Both the position numbers and the translations under genes were made by a program. The notes below the pieces were generated by a model. It worked only from the letters and a program-made list of their open reading frames with translations. It was not told the origin of the DNA and did not search any database. A stretch of 64,000 nucleotides of DNA, taken from the NCBI GenBank assembly GCA_030035585.1, contig CM057460.1, forward strand, positions 133,718,714-133,782,713. The letters run 5' to 3'. Numbering within the stretch: the first letter of the stretch is position 1; each line of letters opens with the position of its first letter. Origin of the DNA: Dugong dugon. Its lineage: Eukaryota > Chordata > Mammalia > Sirenia > Dugongidae. Shown in pieces: positions 24,341-34,348 of this stretch.

Positions 24341-25420
24341 TTTTTTTTTATTTTTTATTTATTTATTTTAAACTTAAAAAGTCAACAAAATTTGACAATA
24401 GCAGAAACGAGAACGTTTCTCTGATCGGGTTGTGCTCACCTAGTACAGAGTTAATCACACAAAGGAAAACTCCTGGAAAACAGACTGCAAATAAATAAAG
24501 TGCACTGCAAGTCCCAGGCATCCAGGGCCCAGAGGGGGAAGAAAGCAGAGGAGGACAAGCAGAAGTACTGGAACTGCCCAATGCCAAAATGGTAAGAAAA
24601 GCAGGGGGCACAAACATGATACTAACAACTGTCCCTGCCCCTCCCCTAGCCAATCCCTTTGAGCCAAGAGACCACAGCCAAGGCCAGAGCCAAGGTCCTG
24701 GACTCCTATGTAGGGGGTGGGGCTTCCCTGCAAGGTGAGGGGGCGGGGTTCTGTGAGTGCTGAAGGCAGGTACCCCTGAGCTCTGCTACACATTTCTTCT
24801 GGAGGGAAGGCCTCAAGCAGCTCCTTGTACAGGGAGCTCACACTGCAAACAACCCCATCTCCACCACACCCACACACTCACATACACTTACACACATACT
24901 CACTCACACACACTCACACACTTACCCTGCAGAGTCTCCTGCTTGCCATTCTCAGGGCCCTCACTTCCAGGATGGCCCACAAAGAGGCTGAACCTGAGGT
25001 TCTTCACCCAGACTGGGAGGCCTGGGTCTAAAAAGGTCACATCTGTGAGTCACAGCCAGGAGGCCCGTCAGTCCTCCTCGGACCCACATGGCTCTTCTCT
25101 CATAAGGTTGCCCACCCCCTGAGATCTGTGGATGGAAACAGTAGGATGACAAGCACCCAGAAGTGGTCCTGGATAGAGAAGGATGGGGTAGATGAGAGGG
25201 GCCACCCAGATCGGGGGCTTCTAGGAGACTTGGCACAAGGACAGAAGCCATCAGGCTCTGGCTGTGGGGACTGCAGGGGCCCGAGGTGGCTGCATCCAGC
25301 CTCATTGGCCAGGCTGAGGTAGGCAGAGGTCTTCTTCCAGGCCCCCAGCTCCAGCCAGGCTGCTGAGGAGGGAAGATGGCCAAAGGAGCTACATCTGTGT
25401 CCTCCAAGAAAAAAAAAGGG
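24341..25420 (-). mobile_element. GC-rich retrocopy of an unidentified polyadenylated transcript
   Basis: On the minus strand this ends in AATAAATAAATAAAAAATAA followed by an A run (plus-strand T run at 24341-24370), which looks like a copied poly(A) tail with its signal. The body is far more GC-rich than its surroundings, unlike a LINE. A consensus-like splice donor (GTAAGTGTGTGAG, starting at 24925 and reading left) and an acceptor with a pyrimidine tract (ending at 24728, 'CCTCACCTTGCAG') suggest an unspliced 198-nt intron. Open frames of 140-148 codons on the minus strand match no family I know and may be UTR. The source gene is unidentified, and the right boundary near the A run at 25408 is uncertain. 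Confidence 0.5.
24862..24925. repeat. Imperfect (CA)n microsatellite
   Basis: Alternating CA/CT units such as 'CACACTCACATACACTTACA' fill this short run inside the GC-rich retrocopy. On the minus strand it is the GT-rich start of the presumed retained intron. Confidence 0.85.
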
Positions 25421-26244
25421 TCACCCCTGGAGCAGCTCAGAGATCAGAAGAACTGTTGGAAGGAGCATGGGAAGCAGGGCCTTCTCAGTTTCAAAGGGTG
25501 GGGCCACGGTCTCCTGGGCCTCAAATGGTAGGGCTGCAGCCTCCTAGAGTCGGATCTTCACCAACTCAGTTCTGGAGTGTGGGGCCACTGTTAAGGCGTG
25601 CCAGGGGGATCTGGCCACCACCCAAAGCTGAGGGATCAGGGCTGCCATGCCTAAGGAGCAGAAGATCGGGCCTGCCGGGACCAAGGGGGTGGGTTCACCA
25701 TTCAGATGGACTAGGAGAATGGGGCTGCTCAAAGCCGAGGGAGCAAAGTTGCCATCCCAGTAGGCCTGGAGGGTGGAGCTGAAGCCCGGGGCTGAGGGTC
25801 CTTCACCCAGAATCCAGAGGGCATGGCCAACACCCAGAGTTTGGAGGGCAGGGCCACTGCCCAGATGGTCCCAAAGAACAGATTATTTTCAAGCATCAGG
25901 AGCTAATGTAAATTTTTCTGCCCAGTTTTGGACTTGCTTGGTACTTGTTATCTTTCCTTTTTCTCCAATTTCTCCCATTTGTAATGGAAATGTCTACCTC
26001 ATGCCTGTTCCACAATCGGACTTTGGAAACGGATAACTTGTATTCTAGATTTTACAGATTCACAGATGAAGATGAATTTTGTCCCAGGATGGAATATGCC
26101 TAAAGCTCACTCATATTTGATTTAGATGATTCAGAAGATGAGATTTTGGACTTGGAGTTGATTTAAGACTTTCAGGATGATGTGATGGGGTGAATGTGTT
26201 TTACATGTAGTAAAGACATGAATTTGGGGGGCCAAAGTGTAGAA
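25421..26244 (+). mobile_element. MaLR-type ERV internal region (non-coding)
   Basis: The first part is a degenerate series of 40-50 bp GC-rich modules of the form 'GGAGGGCAGGGCCACTGCCC', as in THE1/MST/MLT1 internal sequences. It is followed by 'CCAATTTCTCCCATTTGTAA', 'TTTTACAGATTCACAGATGA' and 'GACATGAATTTGGGGGGCCA', which sit just 5' of the 3' LTR in those elements. It encodes no protein. MaLRs are non-autonomous relatives of ERVL. No 5' LTR is visible, so the left part is lost or replaced by the retrocopy next to it. Confidence 0.75.
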
Positions 26245-26648
26245 TGTTATGGATTGAATTATGTCCCCCCAAAATATGCATTGTAAATCCTAACCTCTAT
26301 GCCTATGGTTATAATCCCATTTGGGAATGGGTTGTCTTTTTTATGTTAATGAAGAAGGATTAGTGTAGGGTGTATCTTCAGTCAATCTCTTTTGAGACAT
26401 AAAAGAGATTAAATGCAGGCTAGATGCAAAGTTGGGATAAGATATATGCAAAGACACATGGAGATCTCCAAGGAAACAGGAAACAAGCTGAAGAAACAAA
26501 GAACTTCCTCCAGAGCTGACAGAGAGAAAACCTTCCCCTAGAGCCATCACTCTAAATTCAGACTTCTAGCCTCCTAAACTGTGAGAAAATAAATTTCTGT
26601 TAAATACTTGTGGTATTTCTATTATAGCATCACTAGATAACTAAGACA
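26245..26648 (+). mobile_element. MaLR-type 3' LTR
   Basis: A 404-bp LTR begins 'TGTTATGGATTGAATTATGT' and ends 'CTAGATAACTAAGACA', so it has TG...CA ends. It carries 'ATAATCCCATTTGGGAATGG' and a late 'GAGAAAATAAATTTCTGTTA' that contains an AATAAA signal. It continues directly from the internal region on its left. Related LTRs lie at 62974 (plus) and 40305 (minus). Confidence 0.85.
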
Positions 26649-26649
26649 C

Positions 26650-27845
26650 AGAGGTTCTTGATCATATGCTACCTCCTGTAATGGCTGAACACTGACCAAT
26701 TCTTTTTGTTACAGTGACTCTGTGTATTCCTTCCATCTTCTTGTAATGCCTTCTGCATCATTCAATTTTTTGCTCATAGAATCCTTCAGTGCTATTGCAA
26801 CTTAAGGCTTGAATTTTCTCGTCAGTTCTTGAGAAATGCTAATTGTGTTCTTCATTATAATACTTTACCTTGCACTTTTCATTATAACACTTTACCTTGT
26901 CTTTTTGAGCTGCTCCTTGAAATTTTCTATTCAGATCTTTTACTTCCTCATTTCTTCTGTTCACTGTAGCTACTCTGCACTCAAAAACAAGTTTCAGGGT
27001 CTCTTCTGGCATCCATTTTTGTCTTTTCTTTCTTTCCCGTCTTTTTAGGGACCATATACTTTCTTCATATATGATGATGTCCTTGATGTCATCCTACAAC
27101 TCTTCTGGACTTCAGTCATTAGTGTCCAGTACATCAAATCTATTCTTGATTTGATTTCTTAATTCAGGCAGGATGTATTCAAGGTTGTGCTTTCGATCTC
27201 ATGCACTGGCTTTGATTTTCTTCAGCTTTAGCTTGCGTATGAGCAATTGATGGTCTATTCCTTAGTCAGCCCTTGGCTTTCTCTGGACTGATGATATTGT
27301 GCTTCTCTATCATCTGTTTCCACAGATGTACTCTATTTTATTCCTGTGTAGTTCATCTGGTGAGATTCAAGTGTGTAGTTATTGTTTGTGTTATTGAAAA
27401 ATGAGTAAGTCACTGGTCTTACAGAATTCTATTATGCAATCTCCAGCATAGTTCCTATCACCAATGTCATATTTTCCAACTACTGATCCTTCTTCTTTGT
27501 TTCCAACCATCAGTAATTACCATTGCATTTTGGTTGCATGTTTAATCAATTTCAGACTGCAGCAGTTAGTAAAAATCTTTGGTTTTTTCATCTATGTCAT
27601 TTGTGATTGGTATATAAATTTGACTAATAGTTGTACCAACTGGTATTCCTTGTAGGCATATGAATATTAACCTATCACTGACAGCAATGTACTTCAGGAT
27701 ATATCTTGAAATGTTCTTTTTGACAATGAATGCAATACCATTCCTCTTCAATTCACAGTACCTGGCATAGTAGACCACATGATTATCTGATTCAAAATGG
27801 CCAATACCAATCCATTCCAGCCTGTTAATATCTAGAATATCCATC
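26650..27845 (-). mobile_element. RTE copy C, central and endonuclease part
   Basis: RTE sequence resumes with 'GTTCTTGATCATATGCTACC' and runs through the RT N-terminal linker and endonuclease. Several small deletions and substitutions make it more diverged than D or E. A remnant at 27566-27840 (minus) keeps 'RNGIAFIVKKNISRYILKY' from the endonuclease. No intact frame exists. Confidence 0.88.
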
Positions 27846-28328
27846 TGTCTTAGGCTGGATTCTCTAGAGAAGCCAAACCAGTAAAGTGTATAAATATATA
27901 TAGAGAGAGAGATTATATCAAGGAAACAGCTCACATGATTGTAGAGGCTAGAACGTCCCAAGTCCATGGATCAGGGTAGAGGCCTCTCCCAAGTCACACA
28001 GCTGCAGAAGCTGGCAAGCCCAAGATCGGAAGGTCAGAGAGCAGGGCTCCCACTCACAGGCTGTGCAGACCGACGAATCTCAAATTCGGCAGATAAGCTG
28101 ACAGCTCAAATCCCAAGAACGGGAGATGAGACGACAGGAAGCAGCGGCAGGATCCAGAGAGAGCAAAAAGCCAGAACGTCTGCTTATATACTGATGCGGG
28201 CCACACCCCCAAGGAGACTCCCTTTCATCTGATTGGCTACTCACAGTATATTCAATCATGGGAGTGATTACATTAAAACACGGAGAATCATGGCCCAGCC
28301 AAGCTGACACACAATCTTAACCATCACA
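27846..28328 (-). mobile_element. Solo LTR of ERV3/ERVL-like type inserted in RTE copy C
   Basis: This 483-bp LTR has TG...CA ends on both strands (plus: TGTCTTAGG...CCATCACA). It is bounded by a perfect 5-bp target duplication CCATC (27841-27845 and 28329-28333), the length expected for the ERVL/MaLR class. On the minus strand it begins 'TGTGATGGTTAAGATTGTGT' and contains a TATATAAGC box (28190-28182), so minus is probably sense. No internal region remains, as after LTR-LTR recombination. Confidence 0.88.
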
Positions 28329-28795
28329 CCATCTTCAAATGTTCCATTTCATTTCTGACAACTTCCAATTTTTTTAATTCATACTTCGTACATTCCATGT
28401 TCAAACTATTAATGCATGTTTACAGCTGTTGCTTCTCATTTTGAGTCATGCCACATCAGCAAATGAAGGTCCCAAAGTCTTTACTCCAACTGTATCGTTA
28501 AGATCAACTCAACTTTGAGGAGGCAGCTCTTCCTCAGCTGTCTTTTGAGTGCCTTCCAACCTGAGGAGCTCATCTTCCAGCACTATATAAGACAATGTTC
28601 TGTTGTTATCCGTAAGGTTTTCTTTGGCTAATTTTCAGTAGCAGATCACCAGATCTTCCTTCCTAGTCAGTCTTAGTCTAAAAGCTCCAGTGAAACCTGT
28701 CCAATATGGGTGACCCTGCTAATATTTGAAACGCCAGTGGCATACTTCCAGCATCATAGCAATATGCAAGCCACCACAGTACAACTGACAGACAG
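28329..28795 (-). mobile_element. RTE copy C, 5' end
   Basis: This is the 5' leader and start of the RTE ORF, on the right of the LTR. 'AGCTGAGGAAGAGCTGCCTC' and 'CTTACGGATAACAACAGAAC' (minus strand) match the corresponding region of copies A, D and E. It ends at the 5' terminus 'CTGTCAGTTGTACTGTGGTG' near 28795. Confidence 0.88.
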
Positions 28796-29492
28796 GTGCC
28801 ACAGGGAAAACACACATTTTTGTTGAGTCATTTCCCATTTGTCCAGACCATAGTATCTTAATATATTTTTTACTCTAACATACTGATTTTTTAAACAGAA
28901 ATTTAAGGTGATTTATTATATTTTCCTGAGACTTCCATACACTGAAATCCAAGATTCCAACAGTGATAATTTCACCAGGTTTCAGTATCCCTACCATTAC
29001 CAGACATCAAGACTATAGATCTTCACAGCACTATATTCAGAGGTAGGATATATACCCAACTTCATTCCCTCATATTAACTCATAATATAATACAGCAATT
29101 GCCAAAATTTGGTACACTTAACCCTGAGAGTGCCTGAGATGGTTTAGTTGGTACACAGATAAACATTTTAATTAATTAATGATAATATGTGTATTAAATA
29201 TATGTCAAAATATATAACTAACACATCAAAGCTGTGATACCATTGTTTAGGACAAGGCTAAAAGAGTATTTAGGTGGGGTTTTTTGTTTGTTTGTTTTGT
29301 TTTGTTTTTTTAAGAGAGTCATTTTAACAGAATATGTTAAGAAAATAATAGGCGAAAAGGTAGTACATGAACAAGGCAAAACTCATAAAAATTCTACATG
29401 AATTACGGAGGTCTGAAAAACAGTAACATAATTGTAAGATAACTGGAAGTTGAATATAGACTTAAAAGAAATATCAAAATTAGGCCAACATG
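28796..29492. other. Unique AT-rich non-genic DNA
   Basis: No gene or recognisable repeat, only a T/G simple stretch at about 29279-29312. Confidence 0.5.
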
Positions 29493-29502
29493 AAGTACTA
29501 TA

Positions 29503-29647
29503 CCTGGTGGCATACTGGTTAAGAACTGCTAATCCAAAAGTCAGCAGTTCAAATCCACCAGGCACTCCTCAGAAACCCTATGGGGCAGTTCTACTCTGTC
29601 CTACAGGTTCACTATGAGTCGGAATCGACTCGACGGCAATACGTTTA
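29503..29647 (+). mobile_element. AfroSINE, complete
   Basis: This copy has a head 'CTGGTGGCATACTGGTTAAG', a box-B-like 'CAGCAGTTCAAATCCACC', a body 'CCCTATGGGGCAGTTCTACT' and a tail 'GTCGGAATCGACTCGACGGC'. It is flanked by a perfect 10-bp duplication AAGTACTATA (29493-29502 and 29648-29657). The close match to the usual SINE sequence suggests a fairly young insertion. It is the cleanest SINE in the window. Confidence 0.95.
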
Positions 29648-29657
29648 AAGTACTATA

Positions 29658-31253
29658 GCTAATTCATGGTTGTTACTGAAGTAAAAAAAGAAAAAAAAAA
29701 GGACTTGTTTCCATATTAGAAGATAATATCTTCAGGCATATCTCAAAGCTAATGTTTCATTAAATGTGATATTATAAACATTAACTTCTACAAATCCAGC
29801 CAAGAAGTAAAATGTGCTACATTTTAAATAATGGATAATACTTATAGATTTTATCTCACTCAAATATGTGGTTTACTCTGTAAAGGCAATGAATTCCAAG
29901 GGCCTGAAAAGATTTGTAAGTACTTTTTAAAAGGCTTTCTAGAATTTTACTTGAGCCAGAAATATTAAGAACCATGTAAAATAAAGCAAAGCTGAGAGTA
30001 AAGTAGATTCTATTCCTACATTACATCATAATAAGAATGTGAAGCAAAGCAAGTTCCATTTAACAGTTGAAAAGGAGAAAGTGGTAGAATTTGTTAGGTT
30101 AGGGGAAGTTTTGAGCTTTGTCCACTCTCAGTTTTCTTAAATTGTTTGAAAATTGTGGCTTTGTTGCTTTCCGAAGAGGGAAGAGGGGAATAAAAGCATT
30201 TCTTTAAATACAGGGTGAGTTACTTCTTTTGGCTTGTTGTTATTTTGAATACAAACTTCTGCTTCCAGCTATTATTTTCAGAAGAAATGCCAAGTTATCA
30301 ATATTATAAATATAAGTTAATGAAAGATTACACTAGAGGATTCTAAACACAAGTGGTTCAATAACATTAGTCAACAGTATCAAAATTCAAAGACAAATAA
30401 CATGATTCTACACTTAAATTTGTATAATTTGCTATATGTAAAATATATCTCAATAAACAATATTTGGTAGGAAAAATGATAGGAAGACTTACATAGTAAA
30501 CTGATAGCAAAATTACAGAACTAGTCAATTCTTGGTAATGGTAAATCCTGAATAAAAATTATTTCAAGGGAAATAATCCAAAGATACCAAATAATACTTC
30601 AAGAAGATTTGTCATAAAAATTGTGACAGACAGTAGCTAGGGGACAAATTAGAGAACTGAGCCTCAGGCACTCTAGTCAGCTTGTAAGCAATCAAATTTA
30701 TATCCAATGAGACTAAAAACGAACACAACAAAGTGTCAATACGGTAAAGGGATTGCCAAAATCACTAGAAATGATTGTTAGAGATGCACAGCTTGTACAC
30801 ACAACAACAGAAATGAGATATTCATTACCTTAATCTTCCTCTCTACTGTCTACCCAGAGGAAGAAAAAGTGGGAGGGACTGAAGACAAAAATTCTGTCCG
30901 CTTTCAATTTGTGAAAGTAGGATTTGGATCGAATACTCCTTCTTACCATTCTGATGTTTTGTTTATACTTACTTATTCCTCCTTCTCACATGGTTCTTTC
31001 AATGCTCTGATTCCATTTTTTTGTTTGTTTCTTTCTTTCTTTTTAACTAAATTCAATTGTTCATAGAACACTGCTCATTTCCGTTATGGTCACTTGTCTT
31101 TACAAGATCTCTTTGGTTTCGCATTTCTTCTTACATTCTTTCTGCTTTATCCATTATTCTCAATACCATTCACATATTCCCTTTCTATCAAACTAACATA
31201 TGTTTAGTTGCATATATATTTATCCATGTGTTTTAACTATGTCCTATTCAACT
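29658..31253. other. Unique AT-rich non-genic DNA
   Basis: No gene or named repeat is seen. The 65-codon frame at 30869-31066 is not supported by anything else. Confidence 0.5.
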
Positions 31254-31716
31254 TGTTGGTGAGGGAGAGATTCCTACTCTACAGTTATGTGTTGGCCAAA
31301 TATACAACACCCAACACAGGACAGAAGAGAATGACAGCAATTTATTAGTGACATATCCTAACAGCCCAGCGGAGGAGGACACCACACAGGGTCACACGGA
31401 TTGCACTCAGGAACAGAAAGAAAATGTAGGAGGTGTGGGAAGCAGGCTTTGTAGTATCAAGAGGGTGGGATGCTTGTGACTGGCTAATTTGAATGATTCC
31501 ACGAACTGGCAAGAGACTGAAACCTGTTACTCTGGGAAAAGCAGGAGCTGTACGTTATCTGTTTTATAAGAAGGACTGGTTGGCTAGGAGACCTTATTTG
31601 CAAGAGCAGAATAGGGAGGAGAACTTGCAGTTACACCACTCGAGATCCTCTCAATTTCACTGGATGTCAGTGCAGCATATACAATTGGACCTTAATTTTA
31701 GGCCTTAACTACAACA
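31254..31716 (-). mobile_element. Solo ERV LTR
   Basis: About 463 bp with TG...CA ends (plus: TGTTGGTG...CTACAACA). In the minus-strand sense it has a TATA-like 'CTTATAAAACAG' (about 31560-31571) and, some 215 nt further, an AATAAA signal (31346-31341) followed by T/G-rich sequence. That is the U3-R-U5 order of a retroviral LTR. I cannot name the family. RTE copy D starts directly at its right edge, and no clean target duplication is visible. Confidence 0.75.
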
Positions 31717-31717
31717 C

Positions 31718-34348
31718 ACACACACGTCTGTCAGTTTGTCATACAGTGGGAGCTTGTGTGTTGCTGTGATACTGGAAGCTATGCCACGAGTATTCAAACA
31801 CCAGCAGGATCACCTATTGTGGACAGGTTTCAGCTGAGCTTCCAGACTAGGAAGAAGGAAACAGCAGTCTACTTCTGAAAAGAATTAGCCAGTGAAAACC
31901 TTATGAATAGCAGCAGAACATTGTCTGATATAGTGCCAGAAGATAAGCCCCTCAGGTTGGAAGGCACTCAAAAGACACCTGGGGAAGAGCTGCCTCCTCA
32001 AAGTAGAGTCGACCATAATGATATGGATGGAGTAAAGCTTTCAGGACCTTTATTTGCTGATGTGGCACAACTCAAACTGAGAAGCAGCAGCTGCAAACTG
32101 CCATTAATAATCAGAATGTGGAATGTACGATGTATGACTCTAGGAAAATTGAAAATCGTCAAAAATGAAATGGAATGCATAAACATCCATATCCTAGGCA
32201 TTGGTAAGCAGAAATGGACTGCACTGGTCACTTTGAATTGGACAACCATATCGTCTACTATGCTGGGAACAACTTGAAGAGGAATGGCGTTGCATTCATC
32301 GTCAAAATGAACATTTCAAGATTTATCCTGAAGTACAATGCTGTCAGTGATTGGATAATATCCATACACCTACAAGGAAGACTAGTTAATACGACTGTTA
32401 TTCAAATTTATGCACCAACCACCAAGGCCAAAGATGAAGAAGCTGAAGATTTTTACCAACTTCTGCAGTATGAAATTGAGCAAACATGCAATCAGGATGT
32501 ATTGATAATTACTAGTGATTGGAATGCAAAAGTTGGAAACAAAGAAGAATTGGTAGTTGGAAAATATGGCCTTGTTGATAGAAATGATGCAGGAGATCCC
32601 ATGATAGAATTTTGTGAGACCAATGACTTCTTCATTGCAAATACCTTTTTTCAACAACATAAACAGTGACTATACATGTAGGCCTCACCAGATGGAATAC
32701 ACAGGCATCAAATCGACTACATCTGTAGAAAGAGATGATGGAAAAGCTCAATATCATCAGTCAAAACAAGTCCAGGGGCCAACTGAAGAACAGACCATCA
32801 ATTGCTCATATGCAAGTTCAAGTCGAAATTGAAGAAAATTAGAAAAAGTCCACAAGAGCCAAGGTACGACCTTGAGTATATCCCACCTGAACTTAGAGAC
32901 CATATCAAGAATATATTAGACGCATTTGAACACTAATGACTGAAGACCAGATGAGCTGTGGAATGACATCAAGGACATCATACATGAAGAAAGCAAGCAC
33001 ACATTAAAAAGAAAGAAAGCATACATTAAAAAGACAGGAAAGAAAGAAAAGTCCTAAATGGATATCAGAAGAGACTCTGAAATATGTGCTTGAACATAAA
33101 GCAAATGGAAGAAATGATGAAATAAAAGAGTTGAATAGATTTCAGTGGGTGGCTTGAGAAGACAAAGTAAAGAATTATAAAGACATGTGTAAAGATCTGG
33201 AGATAGAAAACCAAAAGGGAAGAACATGCTCTGCATTTCTCAAGCTGAAAGAACTGAAGAAAAAATTCAAGCCTTGAGTTGCAATAGTGAAGGATTCTAC
33301 GAGGAAAATATTAAAGCATGAAGCATTAAAAGAAGATGGAAGGAATATACAGAGTCACTATACAAAAAAGAATTGGTTGAAGTTCAACCATTTCAGGAGG
33401 TAGCATATGATCAGGAACTGATGGTACTTAGGGATGAGGTCCAAACTGCACTGAAGGCATCGGCAAAAAACAAGTCTCCAGGAATGGACAGAATACCCAT
33501 TGAGATGTTTCAACAAACGGATGCAGTGCTGAAAGTGCTCACTCATCTATGCCAAGAAATTTGGAAGACAGCTATTTATGCCCATTCCAAAGAAAGGTGA
33601 TCCAACAGAATAGGGAAATTATCGAACAATATCATTAATATCACATGCAAGTAAAATTTTGCTGAAGACCATTCAAAAGCGGTTGCAGCAGTACATCCAC
33701 AGGGAACTGCTAGAAATTCAAGCCAGATTCAAAAGAGGATGTGGAACCAGGAATATCATTACTAATGTCAAATGGATCCTGGCTGAAAGCAGAGAATGCC
33801 AGAAAGATGTTTATCTGTGTTTTACTAACTATGCTAAGGCATTCGACTGTGTGGATCATAACAAATTATGGATAACATTGGGAAGAATGGGAATTCCAGA
33901 ACACTTAAATGTGCTCATGAGGAACCTGTACATAGACCAAGAGGCAGTCATTCAGACAGAACGAGAGGATACTACGTGGTTTAAAGTCAGGAAAGGTGTG
34001 TGTCAGGGTTGTATCCTTTCACCATACTTATCAATCTGTATGCTGAGCAAATAATCCAAGAAGCTGGACTATATGAAAAAGAACACAACAACAGGATTGA
34101 AGGAAGACTCATTAACAACCTGTCTTATGTAGATGACACAACTTTCTTTGCTGAAAGTGAAGAGGACTTGAAATACTTACTGATGAAGATCAAAGACTAC
34201 AGCCCCCAGTATGGATTACACCTAAACATAAGAAAAAAAAAAAACCTCTCAACTGTACCACTAATGATAAACAGAGAAAAGATTACAGGTTTCAAGGATT
34301 TCATTTTACTGGGATCCACATGGAAACAGCAGCAAAGAAATCAAATGA
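31718..34348 (+). mobile_element. RTE copy D, 5' part
   Basis: The element starts at the canonical RTE 5' end ('GTCTGTCAGTTTGTCATACA') and runs in sense through leader, endonuclease and RT, up to a point 3' of the RT active site. There RTE copy E is inserted on the opposite strand. A likely target duplication for D is ACTACAACAC (31708-31717) and ACTACACCAC (38123-38132). The two D pieces together make about 3.17 kb, a full-length element. Confidence 0.95.
31903..34245 (+). pseudogene. Broken endonuclease/RT ORF of RTE copy D
   Basis: The N-terminal piece (31903-32277) begins 'MNSSRTLSDIVPEDKPLRLE' and leads into 'LIIRMWNVRCM', the first endonuclease motif. After a frameshift, 32214-32669 carries 'VIQIYAPTTKAKDEEAEDFY' and 'LIITSDWNAKVG', with the catalytic DWN kept. 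RT blocks follow: 'KNKSPGMDRIPIEMF' (33466), 'CFTNYAKAFDCVDHNKLW' (33819), 'CQGCILSPYL' (34000) and YVDD (34129). A one-base loss near 34030 shifts the frame after 'SPYL'. The normal protein nicks the target and reverse-transcribes the RNA. The C-terminus resumes at 37584. Confidence 0.9.

Noticed and set aside
24455-25782. Open frames of 100-148 codons on both strands in the GC-rich block
   Set aside because: They overlap on opposite strands, are proline/serine-rich in the way GC-rich noncoding DNA gives, match no family I know, and sit in a retrocopy and MaLR internal region.
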